This document shows, piece by piece, positions 40,556 to 53,496 of a stretch of 64,000 bases of DNA; the stretch's first letter is position 1; every line of letters begins with the position of its first letter. Under the pieces are notes generated by a model, which saw nothing but the letters and a program-made list of their open reading frames with translations, was not told the DNA's origin and did not search any database. Source of the DNA: Doryteuthis pealeii (taxonomy: Eukaryota > Mollusca > Cephalopoda > Myopsida > Loliginidae). A program made the position numbers and the translations under genes. The stretch covers positions 19,618,419 through 19,682,418 of the forward strand of contig CM042179.1 in assembly GCA_023376005.1 (NCBI GenBank), given 5' to 3'.

Positions 40556-41175
40556 CATAAATTAAGAATAGATAAAACTTTGTACTGAACAAACAGAACT
40601 TGTAATAAATTTATCAGTGCATATCTAAAAATATCAATTGTTTATGAGAATTAAAAGTAGGAATATCAGTAGTAACTTTGTCCTTCTCAATTTGGATCAA
40701 TAGTGAGCAAGAGTTGTGAATGTGATTTATCCAGAGACAAGACATCATCAAGATGCCTAAAACTAGGATCCAAGGAATAACCAGGATGCTCTACATCATG
40801 ACAGGCTCTTAATCAATACTATATTTCTGGTAACCTACAAAGAGTTTCCACTCCCTGGAGTTTGAATTTGCTTTATCAATTCCATTTTCTCTGCTGCTGA
40901 CAATTAGGCCAAGTGTAGAATCTTTTAAAACTCTAAGAGAGATCTCCAAAGACTTTACAGCAAATGGTGTTTACCAAAAGAAAGGGAGATTTGTTGGCCA
41001 TGATTATCAATCCTCCATTAAAATCTTTTGGAAACCACAATTTAACAGTTGAAAAAGTTGTAAACTGTTATACTGAAATATCATTGCTAGGGATTCTGAT
41101 ATTGAAGACCAGCTACCATGGCTACCAAGAATGAATGATAAAATCACTTGGGAATACATTGCTCACTTTATTAAT
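40556..41175. other. Unclassified stretch before minisatellite
   Basis: About 600 bp of moderately AT-rich sequence without a recognisable frame; possibly the remainder of a transposon into which the LINE or minisatellite is set. Confidence 0.5.
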
Positions 41176-41184
41176 AATCTTCAT

Positions 41185-42322
41185 ACAATGACTGCTATTT
41201 ACAAAGTAGCATTGCAACCAAAAAAATCTTGCTATTTACACAGTAGCATTGCAACCAACAAAGCCTTCATCAGATGATGACTGCTATTTACACAGTAGCA
41301 TTGCAACCAACAAAGCCTTCATCAGATGATGACTGCTATTTATAGCATTGCAACCAAAAAGCCTTCAGATGATGACTGCTATTTACACAGTAGCATTGCA
41401 ACCAAAAAGCCTTCATCAGATGATGACTGCTATTTACACAGTAGCATTGCAACCAACAAAGCCTTCATCAGATGATGACTGCTATTTACACAGTAGCATT
41501 GCAACCTTCATCAGATGATGACTGCTATTTACACAGTAGCATTGCAACCAACAAAGCCTTCATCAGATGATGACTGCTATTTACACAGTAGCATTGCAAC
41601 CAAAAAGCCTTCATCAGATGATGACTGCTATTTACACAGTAGCATTGCAACCAAAAAACCTTCATCAGATGATGACTGCTATTTACACAGTAGCATTGCA
41701 ACCAAAAAAAGCCTTCATCAGATGATGACTGCTATTTACACAAGCATTGCACTGCTATTTACACAGTAGCATTGCAACCAAAATGACACAGTAGCATTGC
41801 ACCAACAAAGCCTTCATCAGATGATGACTGCTATTTACACAGTAGCATTGCAACCAAAAAGCCTTCATCAGATGATGACTGCTATTTACACAGTAGCATT
41901 GCAACCAAAAAAGCCTTCATCAGATGATGACTGCTATTTACACAGTAGCATTGCAACCAAAAACCTTCATCAGATGATGACTGCTATTTACAAAGTAGCA
42001 TTGCAACCAAAAAAGCCTTCATCAGATGATGACTGCTATTAGCATTGCAACCAAAAAAGCCTTCATCAGATGATGACTGCTATTTACACAGTAGCATTGC
42101 AACCAACAAAGCCTTCATCAGATGATGACTGCTATTTACAAAGTAGCATTGCAACCAAAAAGCCTTCATCAGATGATGACTGCTATTTACACAGTAGCAT
42201 TGCAACCAAAAAGCCTTCATCAGATGATGACTGCTATTTACTGCATTGCAACCAAAAAAGCCTTCATCAGATGATGATTCACAGCATTGCAACCAACAAA
42301 GCCTTCATCAGATGATGACTCT
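41185..42322. repeat. 52-bp minisatellite, ~22 copies
   Basis: The unit is gctatttacacagtagcatt then gcaaccaa(c/a)aaagcc and ttcatcagatgatgact. The unit is 51-53 bp, with A-tract length variation and a few deleted copies (e.g. near 41340, 41741, 42240). Each unit contains the small inverted repeat tgcta...tagca. The reading frames rich in PSSDDDCYL and IATK are by-products. Confidence 0.95.
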
Positions 42323-43560
42323 GGGTTCAGCTATGGTTTTCAGGGCTGAAGCATCATTACCACTAACCCAGAGTGCCCCAGCAGTATCCCATGATACCAC
42401 CAGACTTTGTTGACCTGATGTCACAATGTAGGACTGCCATATCCACGCTGATGCGGTTAGAGCTTTCTCCTGGATCTTTTTGGAGTATTTCTCTCTTGTC
42501 TGGTGGAGAAAGTCCAAGTTTAGTAAAAAATGCTAAGGTTGATTTGATAATAAATCCCCGGCATCAAACTTCGATAGGAAATACATCCGTCATCCATCCA
42601 TTTTTGATGTATTGTTCTCGTAAATCTTCATATTTTTCCAACTTACGCTGATGTGCCCAGTCAAGATTTTCCTCAAACAGAACTGTTAATTCCACAATGA
42701 AAACTTTTTGTTTGATTAACAGACCAGATGACAATATCAAGACACTGGGCTGTTAACATTATTTTAGTTGGAAAAACAAGTTGATGTTCAAAGTCACATA
42801 CAATGCAGCAGTCCGTGGAGTCATCAAACAGTGACAAAATGTGCCTATTTTTACATGAAAATTTTGAAAGGTTTCCTTCTTTAATGAAATTTACTGCTTT
42901 GTTGATGTTATTAAAAACTTTATTTGCAGTGTCACAACATATCTTTGATGCCTCCGCAAAAATTAATTACATCTCTACTTACTTACAATGAGAATATCAT
43001 TTTAGATGAAGAATCAATTTTGGGAGAAAGATAGCGCAACAGAGACTCAATGTCTGAATATCTAACAGTTACATTCTTGCTTCAAGAGAATCACAACAGA
43101 TTTCAATTGACTAATTCTATAGATTAAATTTTCTATGATATAGATCATAAAGACTCAATTAGGAGAGCAGCTGTTATGGAAAAAACAAACTTTTCAAGGC
43201 AAAGAGATACAAACTTATTTCTTATTTCCAATCTATGTCATTTATTTTATAGTGGACATTTTTTTATATCTTAAAAAAATGTTACTGCTTTTGGAATCTG
43301 GAAAACAGTAACTGGTAAAAACTCAAAATAAAAAACAAATCTAAAGGGAATATCAAGAATTGCATCTAATTCATTTGGTTATTACATTTGAAAAATGAAA
43401 ATACATAAAGAATTTCACTTGTCACGGATTAATCTGGACAAATAGGCTGAAAATAATTTTATTAATTGATGAAAAAGAGTAAATAGAACCTATAACTTTT
43501 CAGAAGGTTTTATTGAATAACAATGACAGTACAATGGATTTTACATAAAACAGCCAAAAT
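42323..43560. other. Less AT-rich block, possible transposon remnant
   Basis: Opens with a minus-strand open frame (42308-42517) and a + frame (42373-42651) overlapping each other. Neither has a motif I recognise. Base composition is closer to coding or transposon DNA than the neighbourhood. Function unknown. Confidence 0.35.
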
Positions 43561-45725
43561 GCCAATTTTTTTTTTTTTTTTTTTTTTTTAAAGATATGGC
43601 TACATTAGAAATATCAAGCTACATTTGCATCTATTTACATAAAATAGTATATGCAGCAACATAGTTCTGCAACGTGCAGTCAAAACATGACGACACCAAA
43701 GCCATCACAAATGGTTGGAACTGACAGACTATTTTTTAGATGTAGCCATTGTAGACTTCCATTGGTTGTACTTGACAAAGTGTACATAAAAAAAAATAAA
43801 AATCATATATATATATATATCATATATATATATATATATAAACAGGAGATTGCATATTGGAAAGATATCCATGTGCCACACTGCACCATTAAAAAGAATA
43901 AACTGATTGAGATGAGGCTAATATAATCCCCACCTTAAATATTTTGATCAATGACAACATCTGTAGCAATAATAATGATAAAAATATTGCTAAATCCATA
44001 GTAGTAGCAGTGAAAGGTGTTTGTTGTGGTGGTGATAGTATTAGTATTGTGATTATGTAGAATTAATCATAAGAGGCATTTTAAAACCTCTTTTTCTATA
44101 TTGTTCTTTTTTCCAATTTAAATACATTTTACTTGAGGCAGTATGAAAAAGAATCTTTATTTCTTTCTTTTCAAAATTTCAAGAAAAAATGTATAGTAAA
44201 TTTTGTTTTTTAAATAGATTTATAAACAAGATTTCATACCAATAATTGTTATATATTATTCCAATTATTATTATGCAAAATCAAATAATGGAAAACTTTC
44301 CATTTCTCCTTTTGTAACTAAATCTTGCCAGCCATACCTTCTAAAGAGAATAAAAGAAATCATTTATTAATTCATAATCTGAAGAGAGTTAATCATTAAT
44401 TCTCATGAGAGAAAGAATATGTTGTTAGGCCAATTTTACAAATTCTATTTTCAGTGAATAGGATATGGTAAATAATTATATTTACCATAAATAATTTATA
44501 TTTTATCTTAATTACCCTTTAACATGCATGAAATTTTTAAAAGATCTTACAGGAATCAGTCATTTGTCTTGAAACGCCAGAAATATGAATTTTTTTTTTT
44601 AATGGAAAAAAAAAGAAAGAAAAATGGAAAAAAACAAAAACAAAAACAAAAAAAAACATAACTTGCACAATTCATGCCCAGCCATTTCCCTAGTCCATTA
44701 TTTAAAAATATTTCCCTAATGTAGAATTGTAGAACAAAAAATATTGCACATTGATTTATAGTTAATTCCTTATGCACTAATAAAAATGCATATCAATTTA
44801 TCAAAAAAATAAATTTTATCTCAATAATTCTAATTTTAGAACAACTGGTTATTGTTGTAATAAATCTAATAAGTAGATTGAATACATAAAAATTGTAAAA
44901 ATCTGATTTTCTTAAATGTTTCAGTTGTCATAATTATGAATAAACTTATTTGTGGTTTATACAAAGTCTTTTTTGTTCTTTTCTTTAAAGATTTATAATG
45001 GCTGCTGCTACATATTATGCCAAAATTAAACATTCTCAAAATAAGACTATTGATGCATTTTATAAGATATTTTAAGTATCAATTGCGAAGTTGCACCAGA
45101 AGTTATAATAAAATATTGAAATATATATGCATGCATAAATTTGATTTACAGAATGTTAATAATAATTGGAATGATCCATGTACACAGAGAAAGAAAAACT
45201 TGACCAAACTTTAGACAGTTCATCATCAAAATCTAAAATTCAGATTATTTTTTTTGTTTTATATATTTTTTATAGCAAATGAAAAATTGATATCTTTTAG
45301 TGATATAGATCATCAGCAAAAGTAGCAACAGAAAAAAAAGTCTTTCATAATCTATTTAACAAGTTTCATTATTTTTTTAAAGCTAGGATACATTCCAATA
45401 ATTTTTTGTAATCTTAATAATGAAATAATGTGGACCTACATTTTAAGGCATTTTTTTATCTAAAAAAAAAAAAAAAAACACAAAAAAAACCTACACTGCC
45501 AAAATAAATTTTGACTTAAAAGTCATATAAATTACTACTAATCAACAGAATAGTAAACTTTTATATTTAACAATCATTAAAAAAGAAAAATAGAATTGTT
45601 GAAATTTTCAGAAATATCTTTTCTAAAAGGAGATTTTTTTCCATTGAGTAAAAAATGAAATAAAATCAATAATAAAAATTCCAAAACAGCCATTAAAGAA
45701 TAATCTGAAATCAATTTTTTCTAAG

Positions 45726-45756
<31 letters not shown>

Positions 45757-46976
45757 TGTTAGTTTAAGTACAAAAAGTTTCTTCATGCAAATGTGAAATT
45801 TAACAAAAATTAAAAATTTATAGACATACTGAATAAATATCACATGCAAATGAAAATGCCAGTCCAATATATATGTATGCGTTTACATATTTGTAAAACC
45901 TGAAGAATGTTTGAAAAGTCATATCTTAAATTGAAAACATTCTAATTTTTAGTTGAATATGCATAAGTAATTGATTTTTTGTTTTTGCTATGAAAATCAT
46001 GAGCGTAACTAGATTCTTTGTGCTAGCATTTTTATTTATATAGATATCAATATATGCACGCACATGAGTTTAGTTTCCCTTATCTTTTAAACCTAATAAG
46101 GATATTCCTTTTACTTTCAGAAAATAATAGGACCAAATGCATTAAACTTAACTTTTGCATAAAAGCAATTTGATAATGTTATGTAGCAGTGCCATACCTT
46201 CATACCTTTGCTTAACATCAAATTCAATAGAATATCATTTTACCAATGAAAAACTTACCATCTATTTAAAGTAATTATTATAATTTTACAAAGCAAGAAC
46301 AGATATAAACAAATATAATAAATGTTATGGTTCTGAATAAAAAATAAATAAAACATTAGATCCAAAGCAACAATAAATAATTATCATGTAAAATAGATTA
46401 AATATGTTCTTTGTGCCCATCATTTGTTCTACCTTGCAAATAAACATATTGACATAAAGATTCAATCATTCAATGTTGGGGGAAAAAAAAAAGGAAAAAA
46501 AATATTTATGAAAAAATTCAAATAGAAATGAGTATTTTTTGTGAACATCTTTCTTTTTTTTTTAACTTTCCAGTGAATCACAGTTGAATATTTTGTTCCA
46601 TAGCATTAGTAATTATTCCTTTAAAAACCAAATGATATTTAAGCATTATCTGTTGTCTTATTCTGAACAACAATCACAGTAAGCCAAGCCCATCACACAT
46701 ACACACACACATACACGCATGCATATACACACACACAGATACAAACACACTAATACACACAAAGGTGGGCAATACAGCAGAAGCTGAGAATTCAAGGACA
46801 CGGTTGGCTGGCAAGAAATAGTCTTTATACTTCAAAGCTCTATTTCTCTTTTTTCCCCTTCTTTTTGTTTTTTCCTTTTTTTTTTTGTTTTTTGTTTTTT
46901 TTTAATTTTTTAAAATCATCTGCTTGTTTAGCTGATCTTGTTGCACCCTGTTTAAGACAAAAGTTTTCATATTTTT
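43561..46976. other. AT-rich region with homopolymers, no gene
   Basis: Contains poly-T (43568-43589), (AT)n (43806-43838), poly-A (45462-45478, 45730-45755) and a (CA)n-rich stretch (46695-46760). Part may belong to a long 3' UTR of the minus-strand JIP exon, but nothing in the sequence settles this. Confidence 0.6.
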
Positions 46977-47110
46977 TCTTTATTTTTTCTTTTATTTTTA
47001 TTTATTTATATATTTTATATATATATATATTTATATATATATTATTCCTTTAATCCACAAGATCTTTCAATGAAGAATAGTTTCAGAATGTTTATGTCTT
47101 CAGATTTTTC
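46977..47110 (-). other. SPAG9: Probable proximal 3' UTR of JIP gene with AATAAA motifs
   Basis: On the minus strand, downstream of the stop at 47111-47113, AATAAA hexamers (TTTATT on +) occur from about 47005 down to 46979. A poly(A) site just beyond is plausible. The true UTR could be much longer, since AT-rich DNA supplies many such hexamers. Confidence 0.4.
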
Positions 47111-47217
47111 TTAGTCAGGACATGTGACTTGCCATACAATCAAATGACTTCGTTCTCCTCGGTTCAAGGAACTTTTCTTAGTCTCATCTTGGTTAGTATC
47201 ATCTTCATCACCATCAC
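47111..47217 (-). CDS. SPAG9: JIP3/4 terminal coding exon 14 with stop (phase 1-stop)
   Basis: A 107-nt exon read on the minus strand, covering the split codon 619, residues 620-653 and a TAA stop. It encodes an acidic segment, DGDEDDTNQDETKKSS, then LNRGERSHLIVWQVTCPD. The ERSHLIVWQV ending is the hallmark C-terminus of JIP3/JIP4. The acceptor AG is at 47219-47218; the sequence just upstream is an unusual purine-containing 9-bp repeat rather than a clean pyrimidine tract. Confidence 0.96.
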
Positions 47218-47602
47218 CTGGATATTTGGATATTTGGATATTTGGATTAGAATGTTAAATAGATCAGTTTAAAAGGGAAAGAAAAAAAATCAAACAGAAA
47301 AAAAAGGTTCTTGATAAAATTCTTAGTGACTAAATATTCATAGATTTGAGATACACTATAAACAATATACAAAAAGTATATCTTTAGGAAATTTTAGTTT
47401 TAAACTAATTGTATAAAAATAGATAAATTTATTTTTAAATCAAAAATGGTATTAGAATTTCATTAACTGACATAATATAAAATGATGTTTCTCAATTCAT
47501 ATAAAATGATGTTATAATAATATATCAATAAATATTGTCTGAAAAATTGTCATTTGTTTTTTTTTACAGATTATAATTTACAATGAAAAATAATTTCCTT
47601 AC
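47218..47602 (-). other. Intron 13 (minus strand), AT-rich
   Basis: 385-bp phase-1 intron between the last two JIP exons; apart from the 9-bp triplication, nothing notable. Confidence 0.88.
47219..47248 (-). repeat. 9-bp triplication at the terminal-exon acceptor
   Basis: The + strand reads ggatatttggatatttggat, about three units of tggatattt, directly abutting the acceptor of the last exon. On the minus strand this places aaatatcc repeats where a polypyrimidine tract is expected. Confidence 0.85.
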
Positions 47603-47743
47603 CAATGCGAAAGTCAATATAACCTTCTCCTCCAGAAATGACCAATTTTGCCAAAGAGTGTACAACAGGAGTTGCTTCTCGTATATTCTTGTTTGTACCA
47701 TCAGAATCCACACTAGCAGCACTGATGCCCTTCACAGGAGAAC
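47603..47743 (-). CDS. SPAG9: JIP3/4 coding exon 13 (phase 1-1)
   Basis: A 141-nt exon on the minus strand covering the split codon 572, residues 573-618 and one base of 619. Acceptor ccccttaag ends at 47744, donor gtaagg at 47602. It encodes a variable Ser/Asp-rich segment (SPVKGISAASVDSDG) and then HSLAKLVISGGEGYIDFRI. The LVISGGEGYIDFR block is diagnostic for the last propeller strands of JIP3/JIP4. The + strand open frame overlapping this exon is its shadow. Confidence 0.97.
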
Positions 47744-48988
47744 CTTAAGGGGAAAAATTCATTTATATGAACAACTTAAAAATCATCACTGAGAATTTAA
47801 AACATATCACAAAATATCAAAACTAGTTCATAAAAATTGTATTTAGGAAATTGTCACAAAAATGTAACAACTTGGTAAACTATTTTCATTTTAAGAGATG
47901 AAAATCAAAACTAGTAATATCACTTGGATATTTTATAGATATTTAATCACAAAACTGATTAGAATGAATAACTAAAATATTCAAAAGATTGACTATTTCT
48001 GTTTCTACCAGATTATGAATTTACATAATTTATAGAAAACAACTAATAAGTGTAACACTGTAAACAGTTAAAACAAAAATGTCTAGCAATAGAGCTGAAG
48101 AAAATTCTAATTAAATGTTAAATATAAAGCAGTATATGAAAATAGTTTTAAAAAATTGAGAGATTGAGCAGGAAGAATGAAATATTAAAGCAACAGCAAA
48201 AAGACCTCAACATGCCAACCATTAACTACCTACTAATACACCACCATCACTCACCAAATCTTTAACCATGGAAAACTTATTGCATGCTGGAAACATTAAT
48301 TCCCACATTATTACCAAAAAACAATATTTATTCTAATAATTCAGTAACCTCTTGAAAATTCTATTTTCTTGCATAATCTCAAGTCAATTTAAAATCATTT
48401 GAGGTGTTAAAAGAACTTTAGGTTAAATATAAAGAAATTTATTGATGATATCTGTTTTTCTCAATTATAACCAAAAATTGACTTGTTTAAATGGATTTAT
48501 TTTCCTCTTTGTACAAAACAATTTATATAAGATATATCTGATGCATAATGAATGAACCTTTAAATCTGCATAAAAAGATCTTTATACTTTTTTCATCCTG
48601 AAAATACATTATGTTACTTTAATTCAAGTAATCTACATGAAATTTAAAACAATTTAAATATACTTGCAAAACCGTTTAAATTCTAAAAATCTAGTGTTTA
48701 GGATGAATCAATTTTTTGTAGGCAGTATCTCAACACCCCTGAACATTATTGCCGAGTGATCGAGATCTTTGATTCTTAACTTTTGAATTCACAACTAAAA
48801 TAAACATTGGTCAAGAAGAAAATTGTATAAAATGTTTATTTTCTTTCAGTTTCTCTTGATTTTGTTGCTGTTGATGATTATGGATGTATTAAAAATGATT
48901 TTTTTTATAGTCAATTGTTGTTGACATTTTGATAGAATTCACTGTCAGACTTGGTAATAAGTTTTAGATAATAAACCTGAATTTTAGG

Positions 48989-49022
<34 letters not shown>

Positions 49023-49683
49023 TATATGTTAATATTTCATTTATTTATTCACTATCAATTGTGAATATCTATAAGCTATTTATGCCACCATTATAAAATT
49101 CAAACAGCTTATTAAAATTGTTCCAAATTCTCTTTAATGGAAAATTAGATGTAATTTTGTATATTAATAAATAAAATATTTTATATATACAGTTGTATAT
49201 AATTTTATGACAAAATTATAATCTTTTTAGGGTAAAAAATCTTAAATGATTCTAATAATAAAATTTATCAAATTATGAGTAGGCAATTTTATTCAAACAG
49301 TAACATTTTACAAATAATGTAATAGATTTTTTCTCCATTTTATAAATTCACTGAATGTTGAATAATAAGTTTACATTTTATCTTTTTACCTCTAAAGTTG
49401 AAGTTTTCTATGTAATTAAATTGCAGTTTTAAATGTAATATAGACTAAAATGAAAATATATGTAAATATATGCACATTCAATAAAAGAAAAATGACAGAC
49501 TACAAAGTTTTACGTTTTGAAAATATTTCACAACTGAATTTTAATATAACTTTTGTGATGTTACTATAAGCATTTAATATAAGCATTTTAAAAAAAGTTG
49601 TCTATAAGAAAAGAATTTATTAAGGGTAAAGATAAGGGTTAGATTATTTTCTTTATACTTTTTGAAAAATGAAAAAAATTTAC

Positions 49684-49731
<48 letters not shown>

Positions 49732-49733
<2 letters not shown>

Positions 49734-49950
49734 GAGAAATATGAGGAGGTTAATCCGACAATATGTGGAGAAAATTAGACAAACATGGGATGTTATGAAA
49801 ACTGGATGTTTATTGTCGACGATGCAATGTTTCGGTCATTTAGACCTTCTTCAGGACTCAAATATAGTTTTTGCTTCAATGAAGGACATTTTCAAAATGG
49901 TGAAAACAGTAGGTTGTCAGTAGGGGCAGGGGTGGTTGGGGGTGGGTAGT

Positions 49951-49955
<5 letters not shown>
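49732..49955. mobile_element. Short transposon-like unit between two (AT)n runs
   Basis: A less AT-rich 220-bp block, including gatgcaatgtttcggtcatt followed by tagaccttcttcagg, lies between two long (AT)n runs. It ends in a G-run cluster at 49923-49946 that fits a quadruplex pattern. The small open frame has no known motif. The AT-run boundaries suggest insertion of a short non-autonomous element. Confidence 0.5.
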
Positions 49956-49986
<31 letters not shown>

Positions 49987-50664
49987 TTTTCTTATGCTTA
50001 GTGAAAGAGATAATTTTTGCAATTAAATATTTTTTGATGAAAGTCATATCTGTAGGCTTATAATTGTTAAAAATGAAGGAAATTTATTTAGACTTTATAA
50101 TAATAATTACTGCAGAAATTTCTAAGAGAGATAAGCATACTACAGATTAAAATTTTAGTAAAAATAAAAAGTCTAAATTTTTACAAAATTTCTTTAAATT
50201 AAAACTCAAATTAGTGATTCTATGAAGAGTTGCCAAAAATATTCTTGGCTTGACCAACAAGGGTATGAGACTTGTCCCCATAAAATGTTTCATCCTACAG
50301 TTCAACATTTCTAGCATAAATTTCACAAGTTTCTTTAACTCCCACTAAAATTTAATAAATCCAATCACCCCCTTTTTGGTTGAGCCAAGAACTTTTCAGC
50401 ACCCATTTGTATTTTAGAGACATTTTCAATGATAGAGATGTTTGTTTAACCTCAAAAGTGCAGGAAAAAAATCATTAAAGAATACCAAACTTGAAGGTTA
50501 GATTATCTTATGCAGATATTCTGGGAATATCTTCTTTATAAATCTAATCAAGTCAAAAAAATAAATTCTTTGATTTTAAACCTTTAAGAATTTTTCACTA
50601 AAACATGTAAATTCATATATTTTTATATTAATATTACTTGATTAAAGGTTAATTTTGACAGCCA

Positions 50665-50907
50665 TTAACTCTTTGCCTACCAAATTTTCACCAAAATATT
50701 GCTAAGTTATTCCATTGAATTGGTTCCCCTATTGCAAAAGGATCAAGTACCAATCTCAAGGTTGGTTCTTAGACAAAATAAAAGATTGTAGGGGTGTTCA
50801 CTTAGTGTAAACAAGGGACACATGTGAGAGCCACTGTCAGCAGCTTACAGTGGGAACACAGTGGTGGGCGAGCCACTAAGAGTGGTTTAAAGTATGCAAA
50901 GAGTTAA
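50665..50907. mobile_element. MITE bounded by TTAA with 12-bp terminal inverted repeats
   Basis: Left end ttaactctttgc at 50665-50676 and right end gcaaagagttaa at 50896-50907 are exact reverse complements, giving a 243-bp element. The TTAA at each end is compatible with a TTAA-targeting (piggyBac-type) element; that family link is inference. The interior is less AT-rich than the surroundings. Confidence 0.72.
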
Positions 50908-51951
50908 GGTCTATGTTACATTATTAATGATAATGAATTATCATTACAAATAAAAAAAATAATTATCTATAACTAATATTTAAAAATCATATCACTTAAG
51001 AAATTACAATGATTTAAGTGGACAAATTTTATAATTATTTTATTCCCTAGGAACATTCTAATGTCACGGCTCTAACAAAAATCACACTACGATGTGCCAT
51101 TTTTGCTATGTTAGTGTAAGAACACACAAAAATCAGATAATAACATATATTATTAATAGTGATATCTATGTACATTTTGTGTGTATGTGTGTGAATTCCA
51201 ATTCTAGATGGCATGTTGTATAATCATACTTAAATGTTAATGTCAGTTCTTATTAAAGAACTGATATTTATTGAAATATATAAACTTAATGAAAACTTAA
51301 TATGTTGATTTATTAATAAAATAAAAAAGTATGTTACCTATATTTAGTCTATCAATTGCATATAATTAGGGGAAAAAAAGTAAATGACTAATTGTATAGG
51401 TGCCATCAGATCCAACATATTCTTAATTCCTTTGAGGAAAAACACTTGTTTTTGGTTAAAATTTTAGAAAGATTAGTGAGTGATATATGTATATAAATAT
51501 ACAAAAATTACCTGGAACCAGAGTTACATAACCTGTGATGATAAAAATAACTAAGATGAACAGACGGAAATCTAATGAAAAATTAGAATCATGGATAATT
51601 CAAGTAGGGTTTAATTTTTTTTAAATTTCATACTTTAATGATTGTTAAACTCTGAGTGAGTGTGTGTGTGTTGTGTTCTCTCACACACACACAAAGATAA
51701 CTGTGTTTACTAAAGTTTTTTTTTGTTTTTAAAGTGTATATGGATATATATATATATTATATATATATATATATGTGTGTGTAATAAATGTGTGAACAAG
51801 AATTCAAAAGGCGGTAGAAATGTTATGTAAGGATAGTAAGCTTTAAGATTATATTACCAAAAATCCTATGCATCAATTGTGGAATTTTCAAAAACGATAA
51901 CTTAAAACACATCAGACCAATCCATTAATTGAAGATAATTTGGTGTTTATC

Positions 51952-51982
<31 letters not shown>

Positions 51983-52004
51983 CCAACACGAGCAGGATAT
52001 GACA

Positions 52005-52255
52005 CACAGTCAATTTCTTAAGCGGAGTTCAACAGGTTTGAATTCAGAGTTTTCCTTCTCCTAGACTGGTTACCTAGCCATAGTTAAAGAACCCAGTCTG
52101 CCCTGCTATTTACCCATAGCTGGAGGGAGAGTAGGATTCATACCTTTCCCAAGGGTATTAATGCTAAGTGAAATGCAATTACCACGTCCAGGATTTGAAC
52201 TCAGGGCGACGAGTCCATTTCCCATCACTTTAACAATTACACCACGCGCTTCCTA
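52005..52255 (-). mobile_element. tRNA-derived SINE (second family), minus orientation
   Basis: Read on the minus strand from about 52255 it starts gaagcgcgtggtgtaattgt, an A-box-like head, and has the B-box-like gagttcaaatcc. A body containing the complement of ttcatacctttcccaagggt follows. This is a different family from the SINE at 31688. It is preceded on + by an (AT)n run (51956-51982). Confidence 0.82.
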
Positions 52256-53496
52256 CTTGCTAATCTCTAATATAAGGAAGATTTAATCTAACTCCATCAA
52301 TGTCTCATAAATGCAATAATGAATTAAAAACTTTTGGTCACTCTATGATGTATAAGTGTTCTTTCATTTATTTGATCATAATTACTAATACAAAATTGAA
52401 TTGTAAATGTTACTAGCCAAGTACAACATTTCACACTGTTAATGGGTCCAAGAATAAACTGACTGTATCCTATGCATGGGGGGTAAGATCCTGGCAACAA
52501 AAAAACTCTATGAATCCATGCTTTTGTTGCCACTACTCCCAGATACACTCTGCTCCAATGACGCATATATATGAAATATCTGTTTGAAATAATTTTTAAG
52601 ATGCATTAGAATTACATTAATGCATTTAATTTTCAAACATTGATATATCAACTAAGTGTAAAGTTTTTACCTGTTTAAAATGATTTTAGAGATACATTTT
52701 TGCAACATTTAATTGGAGAATATAATTGTTAAACTGACTTCAACATAAGATAAACCAACAAGGGTTGACATGCCATAAAATGAAGTAACTAGATATACTA
52801 TAAAATTCATTTTGATTTTATATATTTTATTTCAGATTTGAATAGAAAGTCAAATATTTTTTCAAAAGAAAACAGGGTTGGATATTTCATTAAATAATTG
52901 AAATTTGTGAAACTAATTAAAAATATAAGTAAGAAAGATGAGAAAATGTTATTAGCAAACATAGGTGAAACCTAAATGAAATATTCTAATGAACATTTAA
53001 TCTTTTTAATTTTAAATGTTTAAGGAGATGTAAAATGAAAAAAGGTTGTTCTTGCAAAGCAGCCTTAAATAATATTGAATTAGAATTGCAAAAAGAGAAG
53101 GAAAGATGCATTCACAATATACATGCAGTCAATTGTAGTACAGTATCTTCTTTTTTCTACATTGCCTAAAACAAAGTTAATAATCTATTGAAATATCTAC
53201 AGATTATTTTATTTTATACATTACCTTCAAGTTCTAGGCATTCTATAAAACAGTTTAATTTCATTTTGTTGGTAAAATCCCTAAACTATTTTATTGAGGT
53301 CTTTTTTAAAAATTAACCGTATAATAATATATTTGAACATATCAATTAAAAATTAAAACTGTGTTTCAATCTGTGCATGGTTTAGAGGACATAACTTAAA
53401 CAAATAAATTTGTGTCCCTAAATTGATTATATGTGTGCATGTATACAAAGCATTTAAAAGTTCAACAAATAGAACCCAACATCATGTTGCAAATCA

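Noticed and set aside
41515..42315. Asp/Ser-rich + frames with repeated PSSDDDCYL
   Set aside because: By-products of the 52-bp minisatellite; frames are broken by unit-length changes.
42308..42651. Overlapping minus and + frames of 69 and 92 codons as a candidate gene
   Set aside because: They overlap each other on opposite strands, have no recognised domain and one starts within the minisatellite. Kept only as a possible transposon remnant.
47583..47792. 69-codon + open frame
   Set aside because: Antisense shadow of the JIP exon at 47603-47743, whose minus translation carries the conserved LVISGGEGYIDFR block.
52187..52255. Possible minus-strand tRNA gene
   Set aside because: Same reasoning: a tRNA-like head fused to a repeated body also present at 29088-29195; a SINE.
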